Below are positions 26,730-35,318 of a DNA stretch of 64,000 nucleotides, one piece after another. Every line of letters starts with the position of its first letter. The first letter of the stretch is position 1. Origin of the DNA: Propionibacteriaceae bacterium UBA7704 (lineage in GTDB: Bacteria; Actinomycetota; Actinomycetes; Propionibacteriales; Propionibacteriaceae); NCBI GenBank assembly GCA_002482525.1, contig DLGC01000015.1:1-64000 (forward strand). The letters are read 5' to 3'. The notes beneath the pieces were generated by a model, which saw nothing but the letters and a program-made list of their open reading frames with translations, did not search any database and had not been told where the DNA came from. The position numbers and the translations under genes are program-made.

Positions 26730-28385
26730 TCAGTCGGTCAGCCCCAGTCGCGGTGTGTTCTCGCCCAAGACCCTGTCCACCAGTTCAAAGGCGGCCGGCA
26801 CCGGGTAGAACCGGGACAGCCAGGACACCAGCCACTCGTCGTCGGCCTTCTCGTCGGGGGCGACATTGTCGTTGACACACACGAACAACGCGTCGGCGAA
26901 AGCCTCCCCGGTATCCATCAACTCACGAGGCTTGCCTTCGGTGGGGCTGGTGTAGACGTAGGGGGTCTGGGTGACGATCGCCCGGTGAGTGAACATGGCT
27001 CGGTATTGATGCAGCCAGGCGTTCGTCTCGTAGTCGAACGGCGAGCGGAACTGGTGCTGAATGGTCTGGCCGACCTCCGCGGCGTAGAGCTGCGAAATCT
27101 CCTGGGCGATCTGCTTGGACTGAGTCAGCGGAATGTGCGCGAAGACACGGGTCGGAGTAGCACCGTGGGTGGCTTTGATGAGCCCTGCCGAGTTTGTCCG
27201 TGAGCGTTCCAGCGCCGTCAGCTTCTCCGGGTCGAGCCGAGCCAACCGCGATCGCGAAAGCACGATCTTCATGAACCCTTCTGCGGTGAAGAAGTCATAC
27301 GGGCTCACCGCACGGTTGAACATCACGTCGTCGTTGACGACCAGGTAGTGCTCGGCCAAGCCCGGAATGCGATGCAGCTGTGAGCCGATCGCCCGGGAGT
27401 TGAAGCAGGGCAACACGCTCGGATCGGAGAAGATCTCCCGATGATCGACCACCGTGACCCGGTCGGAGTCGAGGTCCAGCCATTCGGGATGTTGGTCATC
27501 GGTGACCAGGAAGATGCGCCGAATCCACGGTGCGTACATCTCCAGGGAACGCATCGAGGCCCGAAGCTCACCCCGATCCCGATAGCGAACCGCGGACTGC
27601 GCCGCCTCGTCGACGGTTGGATCCTGCAGGTGAAGTCTGCGAAAAGCCGCCCGCTGACGTTCCTGCCAGGCCGGATCGGCACTACTGACCCACATGTAGA
27701 CCGCATCGATCTCGAAGTCGATCTCGGAGACGTCCGGCACTGCGAGCACCGCCGGTCGAGGCTGCGTCGACCCGTCCCACCGTCGAACCTCAACCACCGG
27801 CACGGGCGACTGATCCTCGATTTCCTGTACCACCGCCTCACGGACTTCGGTGGTCAGCGTGGCTCGATCGGAACGAACCCACCGCACCAGCAGGCAACGC
27901 TCGTAGTCCGAAGTGACCCGACCCGTGGAGTCCCGCACGTAGCGGAAGATGTCCACCCCACGCACCGAGTCGATCCCGTCCGGCAACGGCCGCTCGGCAA
28001 GGTAGATCCGACGCGCACCCAACGGACGCACATAGAACCCCTCACCGGCGAGATCGCGACGCACCGCCTCGACGGCCCGCACGAAGTCATCCTCACGAAC
28101 CGACCACAACGTGATCCGACTCCGCAGCGGCTGCACCGCCCAGGACTCGACACCCAAGCCGTCGAGTACTCTATGGATGCGCTGCGCGAGCCGTTCGCTG
28201 AACAGCCACGGCTGGGCGGCCGCGACCGTGCGAGCCACCACCGTGCCGTTCGTAATGCCTTCAATGGACCAATCAGGTCGGCCCCGGTAGGCGGCGACCT
28301 CACGCGTGCCTGAGCGCCCGACCTGACCACTGCGGCGCCAGTTGCGTAAGGCCGACCAGCTGTGGCGAAGCCCCTCCAGCGGCAT
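26730..28385 (-). CDS. Stealth-family protein 3, with altered conserved residues
   Basis: 551 residues, most like the Stealth protein at 35319 (shared start region VAAAQPW/VVAAQPW and EIEDQSPVPVVEV). CR1 reads DAVYMWVSSADPAW, where the other three copies have WVDxxDPAW. CR2 reads FNSRAIGSQLHRIPG, where the others have IESQLH. CR3 HIPLTQSKQIAQE and CR4 CVNDN remain. Two substitutions at positions invariant among its paralogues suggest altered or lost transferase activity; inference. The start at 28385 has GGAGGGG 5 nt upstream. Confidence 0.83.
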   Translation of the reverse strand: MPLEGLRHSWSALRNWRRSGQVGRSGTREVAAYRGRPDWSIEGITNGTVVARTVAAAQPWLFSERLAQRIHRVLDGLGVESWAVQPLRSRITLWSVREDDFVRAVEAVRRDLAGEGFYVRPLGARRIYLAERPLPDGIDSVRGVDIFRYVRDSTGRVTSDYERCLLVRWVRSDRATLTTEVREAVVQEIEDQSPVPVVEVRRWDGSTQPRPAVLAVPDVSEIDFEIDAVYMWVSSADPAWQERQRAAFRRLHLQDPTVDEAAQSAVRYRDRGELRASMRSLEMYAPWIRRIFLVTDDQHPEWLDLDSDRVTVVDHREIFSDPSVLPCFNSRAIGSQLHRIPGLAEHYLVVNDDVMFNRAVSPYDFFTAEGFMKIVLSRSRLARLDPEKLTALERSRTNSAGLIKATHGATPTRVFAHIPLTQSKQIAQEISQLYAAEVGQTIQHQFRSPFDYETNAWLHQYRAMFTHRAIVTQTPYVYTSPTEGKPRELMDTGEAFADALFVCVNDNVAPDEKADDEWLVSWLSRFYPVPAAFELVDRVLGENTPRLGLTD

Positions 28386-28608
28386 CGATGCCCCTCCGCC
28401 CTTTCAGATCGAATCCGAGGTCATGCTAATACCCTCAGGCTCAGCATCGCAGCCACGGGGACACCACGCCGCCGAGGAGGCACTCAGCGACTGAATCGAC
28501 TTGGTGCATTCTGCTATCGTGCCTCGGGGTCAAATGGGTGGCCGACGTCGGGTCACCCCCGCCAAAGGACTCCATCTGGTGAGATTTCCGGAAGGGACGT
28601 GTCCAGCG

Positions 28609-31107
28609 GTGGTGAGTTCGCCCGAACCTACAGCGCCCGAACTATTGGCTGCAGCCTCACAGCAGGCTCACGATTCTCGCCGCCCCATCTTGGTGCACAT
28701 CGTCACCAATGGTGTTCGCGGCGATTCGCGCGTCATCAAGTCCGCGCGTGTCTCCGCCGACCTGGGATTCGAGACTCTGGTTCTGGGAATCACCCGCGAA
28801 CCGCAACCCGAGGCGTTGGACGTGGACGGCATGACCGCGCTGCTGGTACCCATCTTCCCCAAGAAGCCCATCCGGGAGTTCACGGCCGCGTGGCGCAAGC
28901 AAGGCGCGACGATCATGGCCATGCGGGTAGCCAAGCGCGGCAAGAACTTGCTGCTGCGACGCCCCGGCCCCTCGGCGAGAACCAAGGAATCGGCACTCCC
29001 GAAATGGGCCGCGAAGCGCCGCAACAATCTCCGCTTCAATGTGGTGTTCGCTGAAGCCCTGAACGCCTTGAAGCCCACCGTCATCCACGTCCACGACGTG
29101 GCTCCGCTGCCGGCGGCCATCGCCTATGCCTCCGCCAGCAGGCTGCGCGGGCGTCCGGTACGGGTCATCTACGACGCGCACGAGTGCATCCCCGAGCAGA
29201 TCAAGTCGTTCCCCGACAGCGACTACTACCGTGCCCGCGTCCACCTGGAGCGCAACTACATTCGCGACGCCGACTTCGTGATGACCGTCAGCCCGCAAAT
29301 CGCAAAACTCCTCAAGCGCACCTACAAGCTTCCCCAACTCCCCGCTGTAGTGACCAACGCCCCCAATGCCGACCGGGCCACCGATGCACCGAACCTGCGT
29401 GCTGCCGTCGGATTGAGTGAGGACACCCCGCTCGTGGTGTACTCCGGATGGATCGCCGAAGCACGCGGCGTCGACGACGCCGTCCGAGCCCTGGTGAAAC
29501 TGCCCGAGGTACATCTGGCCGTCGTCACCAATACCCAGAAGCAGGGGGCGGCCAACGTCACCAAGATCGCCCGCAAGCTCGGGGTCTCCGATCGCGTGCA
29601 CTTCACCGACTACGTGCCACCCAGCCAAGTCACCGCCTATCTCGCCTCGGCCGATGTCGGGCTGATCCCCTTGAAGGCCGGTGGCCATCTTGATCTGTCC
29701 TTGCCGACGAAATACCGCGAGTACATCCACGCCGGGCTGCCACTGGTCGTCAGCAACAACAAGGCCATGGCCAAGGAGGTGCGCACCACCGGAGTGGGCG
29801 AGGTCTTCCGCTCCGGCAGTGTCACCGGCCTGGCGCAGCGGATCGCCACCGTCCTTGAAGATCCCGGACGCTACCGGGCGGCGATCACCCCGGACCTGCT
29901 GTACACCTACAGTTGGGAGGCGCAACGTGAGGTGCTCGGCCAGTGTTACCTCAAGCTGAGCCCCCGAGCACCCCGCACCTCCGGGCCGCACACCCTCGCC
30001 CCAACCCTTCGTGAGTTGCTTCCGGCTCACTTCGCCGAGACCAACGACGCGACCCCCATGACCAAGAACACCCTCGCGGGACTCTCTTTGGCGATCGGGC
30101 GGGCCAACAGCGCCGGCCAAGCGTTCTACTGGGCTGAAGCCGTCAGCCGGAACTTGGGCATCCCCGCCGCGAGCCTCGGCGTCGAGCAGCCGATCTGCGC
30201 CCGCCCGCACCGGATCACGAGCGCGGACCCCAACGACCTGGACGCCAGCCTGGCCGATCTCGTGTGGCTGTTGAACGGGCGCACGCACGTCATGATCGAC
30301 GGATTCCAGCGTCTCTTCGGCAACTTCCTCGGCGATTCCATTGAACCCGAGATCGAGCTGCTGCACCGCCACGGAATCCGCGTGGCCCTGATAGCCCACG
30401 GCAGTGACGTGCGAGACCCGGACGCCCACATGAAGCGGGTGCCGGATTCCTACTTCGCCCACGCCACTCCCGAGTGGCGCGAACTCATGGCCGAAAAGGC
30501 TGCCGCCAATCGAGCGATCGCCGGACGCTTCGACGGTCCGATCTTCGTCTCGACGCCGGGCCTTCGCCACGACCTGCCGCAAGCCACCTGGCTGCCGATC
30601 ACCATCGACCCTGCCAAGTGGGAGTCCCTGGAACCGGCATCCTTCGACGGCGTTCCTCGCGTGTTGCATCGTCCGAGCCGCTCGAACGAGCCGATCAAGG
30701 GCTCCGATGTGATCGTGCCCGTACTTCAGCAACTCCACGACGACGGCGTCATCGAGTATCTGCCCGATCCCGGCACGGTACCGAATGAGGAGATGCCCGC
30801 CTTGCTGGCCCAGGCCGACATCGTGGTTGAGCAGATCCGTAACGCAACCTACGGGGCAGCCGCTCTCGAGGCATTGGCCGCTGGCCGGACCGTCGTCGGC
30901 TATGTGGGCCCCGAGGTACGGGAGTTCGTCGGCGAGGACATTCCGATCGTGGATGCCACGCCAGCGGACTTCGCCGAGGTCATCACGGCGCTCGCGGCAG
31001 ACCCGCAGCGCCGCCGCGCCTTGGTTGATCCGGGCCGAGCATTCGTCGACAGGTGGCATTCCGGGGCAGCGTCCAGCGCTGTGATTGCCCAGTTCCTGGA
31101 GAGCTGA
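28609..31107 (+). CDS. Double GT-B glycosyltransferase (two GT4-like halves)
   Basis: About 832 residues with two glycosyltransferase halves. Half 1 (about 20-460) has HIVTNGVRGDSRVIKSA, IHVHDVAPLPAAIA, YDAHECIPEQ, YSGWIAEARGVDDAVRAL and the donor loop LSLPTKYREYIHAGLPLV. Half 2 (about 480-832) is shorter and diverged: HRPSRSNEPIKGSDVIVP, EQIRNATYGAAALEALAAGR. The second half keeps the donor-site Glu region, so two sequential transfers are possible. Start uncertain among GTG 28579, 28609 and 28612. Followed 46 bp later by the UDP-sugar dehydrogenase gene. Confidence 0.8.
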   Translation: MVSSPEPTAPELLAAASQQAHDSRRPILVHIVTNGVRGDSRVIKSARVSADLGFETLVLGITREPQPEALDVDGMTALLVPIFPKKPIREFTAAWRKQGATIMAMRVAKRGKNLLLRRPGPSARTKESALPKWAAKRRNNLRFNVVFAEALNALKPTVIHVHDVAPLPAAIAYASASRLRGRPVRVIYDAHECIPEQIKSFPDSDYYRARVHLERNYIRDADFVMTVSPQIAKLLKRTYKLPQLPAVVTNAPNADRATDAPNLRAAVGLSEDTPLVVYSGWIAEARGVDDAVRALVKLPEVHLAVVTNTQKQGAANVTKIARKLGVSDRVHFTDYVPPSQVTAYLASADVGLIPLKAGGHLDLSLPTKYREYIHAGLPLVVSNNKAMAKEVRTTGVGEVFRSGSVTGLAQRIATVLEDPGRYRAAITPDLLYTYSWEAQREVLGQCYLKLSPRAPRTSGPHTLAPTLRELLPAHFAETNDATPMTKNTLAGLSLAIGRANSAGQAFYWAEAVSRNLGIPAASLGVEQPICARPHRITSADPNDLDASLADLVWLLNGRTHVMIDGFQRLFGNFLGDSIEPEIELLHRHGIRVALIAHGSDVRDPDAHMKRVPDSYFAHATPEWRELMAEKAAANRAIAGRFDGPIFVSTPGLRHDLPQATWLPITIDPAKWESLEPASFDGVPRVLHRPSRSNEPIKGSDVIVPVLQQLHDDGVIEYLPDPGTVPNEEMPALLAQADIVVEQIRNATYGAAALEALAAGRTVVGYVGPEVREFVGEDIPIVDATPADFAEVITALAADPQRRRALVDPGRAFVDRWHSGAASSAVIAQFLES

Positions 31108-31153
31108 GCCGGAACGCGCCAGGACCAGGCACAACAAGGAAGTAGGAAGAACA

Positions 31154-32443
31154 ATGCAGATCGCAGTCGTGGGGCTCGGCAAGATCGGGCTGCCACTCGC
31201 CGTGCAGTATGCCGCCAGCGGGCAGAAGGTCATGGGCATCGATCTCAACCCTGAGGTCGTCGCCCTGGTGAACGCCGGCACTGTGCCCTTCCCCGGCGAA
31301 TACCAGCTCCCCGAGAAGCTCGCCGAGGCGGTTAGCCAGGGTCTCATCACCGCCACCACCGACTATGCCGAAGCCATCCCCCAGAGCGACGTGATCGTCG
31401 TGGTGGTGCCGCTCCTGGTCGATGCCGACTATGTGCCTGACTTCACCTACCTGGATTCGGCGACCCGGTCACTGGCCGAACACCTCACCCCAGGCACCCT
31501 GATCAGCTACGAAACCACCTTGCCGATCGGAACCACCCGCACCCGCTGGCGTCCGATGATCGAGGAGCTCTCCGGACTCAGTGAGGGCAGCGATTTCCAT
31601 CTGGTCTTCTCCCCGGAGCGGGTGCTCACCGGGCGGGTGTTCCAAGATCTGCGCCGCTACCCCAAGCTGATCGGCGGACTCAGCCCGGCAGGCGCCGAGC
31701 GGGCCCGCGAGTTCTACGAGACAGTGCTGCAGTTCGACGAGCGCATCGACCTGCCCCGACCCAACGGAGTCTGGGACTTGGGCGCAGCAGAAGCCTCGGA
31801 GTTCGCCAAACTCGCCGAAACCACCTATCGCGATGTCAACATCGGCCTGGCCAACGAGTTCGCCAAGGCCGCCGACCGATTCAACGTCGACATCTACGCG
31901 GTCATCGACGCCTGCAACTCCCAGCCGTTCAGCCACATCCACCGTCCCGGCATCGCCGTCGGCGGCCATTGCATCCCGGTCTATCCGCGGTTGTACCTGC
32001 ACAACGACCCCGAAGCCACCGTGGTGCAGGCCGCCCGGCTGGCCAACGAGACCATGCCCGGCTACGCCTGCGACATGGTGCAGGCCGCCCTGGAAGGCTC
32101 GCTGGACGGACGCACCATCGTGGTGCTTGGTGCCGCCTACCGTGGCGAAGTGAAGGAGACCGCAGTATCCGGAGTGTTCCCGGTGGTCCGCGATCTCACC
32201 GCGCGAGGTGCCACCGCCTATGTTCACGATCCGCTGTTCTCCGATGAGGAGCTGCTGCGCCTCGGCCTGACGCCCTACCCGGCCGGTACCCCGGTGGACG
32301 CGGCGATCCTGCAGGCCGATCACGCGATGTACAACCAGTGGGGTCCCGCAGACCTGCCCGGCATCAAGGTACTCATGGATGGCCGCAACGTCACCGATGC
32401 CGCCGACTGGCCCGGCGTCGTGCGGCTGGTCATCGGCAAGTAG
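31154..32443 (+). CDS. wbpA: UDP-N-acetylglucosamine 6-dehydrogenase-like (WbpA-type)
   Basis: 429-residue nucleotide-sugar dehydrogenase with VVGLGKIGLPLAVQYA, YETTLPIGTT, the catalytic Cys in GIAVGGHCIPVYPRLY (about residue 272), and a C-terminal domain opening VLGAAYRGEVKET. It differs from the WecC at 21746. With WbpB, WbpE and WbpD homologues transcribed towards it, the likely reaction is UDP-GlcNAc to UDP-GlcNAcA, the first step to UDP-2,3-diacetamido-glucuronate. AGGAAG precedes the ATG. It ends at a strong hairpin shared with wbpB. Confidence 0.85.
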   Translation: MQIAVVGLGKIGLPLAVQYAASGQKVMGIDLNPEVVALVNAGTVPFPGEYQLPEKLAEAVSQGLITATTDYAEAIPQSDVIVVVVPLLVDADYVPDFTYLDSATRSLAEHLTPGTLISYETTLPIGTTRTRWRPMIEELSGLSEGSDFHLVFSPERVLTGRVFQDLRRYPKLIGGLSPAGAERAREFYETVLQFDERIDLPRPNGVWDLGAAEASEFAKLAETTYRDVNIGLANEFAKAADRFNVDIYAVIDACNSQPFSHIHRPGIAVGGHCIPVYPRLYLHNDPEATVVQAARLANETMPGYACDMVQAALEGSLDGRTIVVLGAAYRGEVKETAVSGVFPVVRDLTARGATAYVHDPLFSDEELLRLGLTPYPAGTPVDAAILQADHAMYNQWGPADLPGIKVLMDGRNVTDAADWPGVVRLVIGK

Positions 32444-32451
32444 CCCGCAAC

Positions 32452-32489
32452 GCAAGCGGCGGCGACCCGAGCAGGTCGCCGCCGCTTGC
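32452..32489. terminator. Bidirectional terminator between convergent wbpA and wbpB
   Basis: Perfect 16-bp GC-rich stem (GCAAGCGGCGGCGACC and its complement) around a 6-nt loop, filling the 56-bp convergent gap. No strong T-tract on either side, as is common in high-GC actinobacteria. Confidence 0.8.
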
Positions 32490-32499
32490 TGTTGCTCGA

Positions 32500-33486
32500 T
32501 TACAGGTGCACGGTCTGTGAGGTGCGGGCCGACTCCAGGGCCGCCTCAGCGACCACTAGCGTCTTCACACCGTCCTCCAGGCTGACGGCATCATTGCGAA
32601 TACCCAGCACCGCGTCACGGAACGCCTCGTTCTCGGCCTTCAGCGGCTCGAAGCTCTTGATCGCATAGCGCGTCATATCGCCCTCGGTGACACCGCGGAA
32701 CTGCCGCAGCGACTCCCAATCGGTGTCCATGGAGCCGTTGGCCCAGAAGGTCAACGACACCTCGGCGGTATCCGCCACCAAGGCCCCGGCGACGCCAGTG
32801 ACCACGGTGCGGCGCACCTTGCGGGGGCTCAGCCAGTCCACCAGGTGATTGACCAGGACCTTGTTCGCCAGCATGGCATTCACACTGACCATGTCCTCAT
32901 GCTCACGTCCGGCCCGATAGGCGGTGTGGGCGGCCACACTGACATAGTCACTGCCGGCGATCCACTGCGCGGTGTTGATGTCGTGAGTCGCCAGATCCTT
33001 GACCACACCGACATCGGCGATGCGGTTGGGGAACGGGTTATGGCGATCAGTGGAGACCTGGTAGATCTCGCCCAGCGCGCCGGCCTGGATGCGCTTGCGC
33101 ATCTCGGCGATTGCTGGATTGAACCGCTCGACATGGCCGACACACGCGAAGACCCCGGCGCTACGAAAAGCATCCCGGACCTTTTCTGCGGCAGCCACCG
33201 ACACCGCGACCGGCTTTTCGATCATGGTCGCCACACCGGCGCCGGCCAAGGCCACGGCGACCTCCTCGTGGAAGGCGGTCGGGACGGCGACAACAGCCAT
33301 GTCCAGCTTGGCGGCGATCAGATCGTCCACCGAACTGCCGATCTCATAGCCCGGCGCGGCACCGAAACGGTCACCGCCGGGGTCAGCGACGGCGACCAGC
33401 TCGACGCCGTCCAGTTCTCGCAGGACTCGGGCGTGATGGCGTCCCATCGCACCGATACCGATGACTCCGGCTCGCAATGTCGCCAT
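32500..33486 (-). CDS. wbpB: Gfo/Idh/MocA-family oxidoreductase (WbpB-like)
   Basis: 328 residues; NAD-dependent 3-dehydrogenase acting on UDP-GlcNAcA. Rossmann motif GVIGIGAMGRHHARVL, MIEKPVAVS (the EKP motif, about residues 90-92), GHVERFNPA, and DLATHDINTAQW (His near the active site). The gene follows the aminotransferase by 3 bp, so the unstable 3-keto product can be used directly, as in the Pseudomonas WbpB/WbpE pair. The specific substrate is inferred from neighbours. Confidence 0.85.
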   Translation of the reverse strand: MATLRAGVIGIGAMGRHHARVLRELDGVELVAVADPGGDRFGAAPGYEIGSSVDDLIAAKLDMAVVAVPTAFHEEVAVALAGAGVATMIEKPVAVSVAAAEKVRDAFRSAGVFACVGHVERFNPAIAEMRKRIQAGALGEIYQVSTDRHNPFPNRIADVGVVKDLATHDINTAQWIAGSDYVSVAAHTAYRAGREHEDMVSVNAMLANKVLVNHLVDWLSPRKVRRTVVTGVAGALVADTAEVSLTFWANGSMDTDWESLRQFRGVTEGDMTRYAIKSFEPLKAENEAFRDAVLGIRNDAVSLEDGVKTLVVAEAALESARTSQTVHL

Positions 33487-33489
33487 GGC

Positions 33490-34590
33490 TCAGGCCCCCG
33501 CTTTCGCGACCGCGTTGACCGCCTCGACGATGCGCGTCAGATCGGCCTCGCTGAGCGCCGGGTGCACCGGCAGCGAGATCACCTCCGCTGCGGCCGCCTC
33601 GGTCGCCGGCAACTCCAAGCCCGGTGCGAAGTGCTTCAGTGATGGCAACCGGTGGTTCGGGATCGGGTAGTACACCCCAGAACCCACCGCGTATTCATCG
33701 TGCAGGGCGGTGACGAAACCGTCCCGGTCGCCGGCCACCCGAATCGTGTACTGGTGATAGACGTGGGTCGACCCGGCACGAACCTTCGGCGTCACCACCC
33801 CGGTCAGGTTCTGGTCGAGGAAGGCGGCATTCGCCTGGCGCTGCGCGGTCCAATCCGGCAGGTGGCCCAGTTGCACCCGTCCGATGGCGGCATGGACGTC
33901 GGTCATCCGCAGGTTGAACCCGATGACCTCGTTCTCATAGCGCCGCTCCATGCCCTGGTTGCGGTACAGGCGCACCTTGCGGGCCAGCTCTGCCGATGCG
34001 GTGGAGACCATGCCGCCCTCGCCGGAGGTCATGTTCTTGGTCGGGTACAGCGAGAAGGCACCGAAGACACCGAACGAACCGACGGGCTTGCCGTCGATCG
34101 CGGCGCCGTGGGCCTGTGCTGCGTCCTCGAACAGCACCAAGCCGAACTCGTCAGCCAGGCTGCTCAACGCCCCCATGTCGGCCGGATGGCCGTAGAGGTG
34201 GACCGGCATGATCGCCTTGGTCCGCTCGGTGATGGACGCCCGCACCGAGGCCGGGTCCAGACAGAAGTAATCCGGTTCGATGTCGGCGAAGACTGGAGTC
34301 GCACCGGTCAGGGCCACCGAGTTCGCCGTCGCCGCAAAGGTGAAACTGGGGACGATGACCTCGTCACCGGGCCCGATGCCGGCAGCGAGCAGCCCCACAT
34401 GTAAAGCCGCCGTCCCGGAGGACACGGCGACGCACTCCGTGCCACCAACGAGTTGGGCACCGAACTCTGCTTCGAATTTGGCGACCTCTGGGCCCTGGGC
34501 GATCATTCCGCTGGCCAACACCCGGTCAACGGCGACGCGCTCCAATTCACCGACGAGCGGTTTCGCCGCCGGGATCATTTCGACACTCAC
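33490..34590 (-). CDS. wbpE: DegT/DnrJ/EryC1-family sugar aminotransferase (WbpE-like)
   Basis: 366-residue PLP enzyme adding the C3 amino group to the UDP-3-keto sugar acid. Family blocks: AVSSGTAALHVGLLA, EVIVPSFTFAATANSV, LFEDAAQAHGA, and the PLP lysine in FGAFSLYPTKNMTSGEGG (about 182). GTG 34590 was chosen because it overlaps the upstream acetyltransferase stop (GTGA) and yields the usual MIPAAKPLVG start nearby. Part of the operon 36935-32500. Confidence 0.88.
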   Translation of the reverse strand: MSVEMIPAAKPLVGELERVAVDRVLASGMIAQGPEVAKFEAEFGAQLVGGTECVAVSSGTAALHVGLLAAGIGPGDEVIVPSFTFAATANSVALTGATPVFADIEPDYFCLDPASVRASITERTKAIMPVHLYGHPADMGALSSLADEFGLVLFEDAAQAHGAAIDGKPVGSFGVFGAFSLYPTKNMTSGEGGMVSTASAELARKVRLYRNQGMERRYENEVIGFNLRMTDVHAAIGRVQLGHLPDWTAQRQANAAFLDQNLTGVVTPKVRAGSTHVYHQYTIRVAGDRDGFVTALHDEYAVGSGVYYPIPNHRLPSLKHFAPGLELPATEAAAAEVISLPVHPALSEADLTRIVEAVNAVAKAGA

Positions 34591-35183
34591 TGTTCCACTT
34601 TCTCCAACTGATCTGAATCGTTCTGGATGTATCGCTCGCCGGTGGCTGGGCAGACCCAATAGCCACCCTCCTCGCGCAGCGGCTGCCCGGCAGTACCGAC
34701 CCAGCCGAGCCGGCGCGCCGGAACACCGGCCACCAAGGCGTAGTCAGGCACGTCCTTGACGACGACAGCTCCTGCGGCCACCATCGCCCAGGCGCCGATC
34801 GTCACCGGGGCCACGCAGGTGGCGCGGGCTCCGATCGAGGCGCCGGTCTTGATGGTCACACCGACAGGCTCCCAGTCGTGGGCGCTCTTCAGCGAACCGT
34901 CAGGATTGATCGAACGCGGGTAGGTGTCGTTGGTGAGCACCACTGCCGGACCGATGAACACTCCATCGCCGAGCACGGCAGGCTCATAGACCAGCGCATA
35001 GTTCTGGACCTTGCAGTTGTCACCCAACTGCACCCCGGTGCCGATATAGGCACCGCGCCCGATGATGCAGCCCTCACCGAGGACCGCGTCTTCTCTCACC
35101 TGCGCCAGATGCCAGATCTTGCTGCCGTCACCGATGATCGCACGCTCGTCGACATCTGCTCCCGGGGCGATAAAAGCACCCAC
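34587..35183 (-). CDS. wbpD: Left-handed beta-helix N-acetyltransferase (WbpD-like)
   Basis: 198 residues of hexapeptide repeats (DGSKIWHLAQV, IGRGAYIGTGVQLGDN, LGDGVFIGPAVVLTND, GASIGARATCVAPVTIG, VAGVPARRLGWVG) ending in a tail with WVCPATGERY. Transfers acetyl from acetyl-CoA to the 3-amino group, giving the 2,3-diacetamido sugar. The GTG start at 35183 has GGAGGTGG upstream. It overlaps wbpE. The four wbp-type genes together argue for UDP-GlcNAc3NAcA as product. Confidence 0.87.
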   Translation of the reverse strand: MGAFIAPGADVDERAIIGDGSKIWHLAQVREDAVLGEGCIIGRGAYIGTGVQLGDNCKVQNYALVYEPAVLGDGVFIGPAVVLTNDTYPRSINPDGSLKSAHDWEPVGVTIKTGASIGARATCVAPVTIGAWAMVAAGAVVVKDVPDYALVAGVPARRLGWVGTAGQPLREEGGYWVCPATGERYIQNDSDQLEKVEQ

Positions 35184-35318
35184 CGTCCACCTCCGTCATT
35201 GAAGTCGTCACGGCAAAATGCCCGCGCCGCAGACCGTGCGCAGCGTACCAGTTCGAGAGGCTGATAAGCGCGTTCGGGGGGTGATCGCCGGTGTCGGCAG
35301 GGCCTGCTTCGCCCGGCG

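Noticed and set aside
28657..31359. 900-residue open frame on the minus strand
   Set aside because: Antisense to the double glycosyltransferase; no domains and overlaps the start of wbpA.
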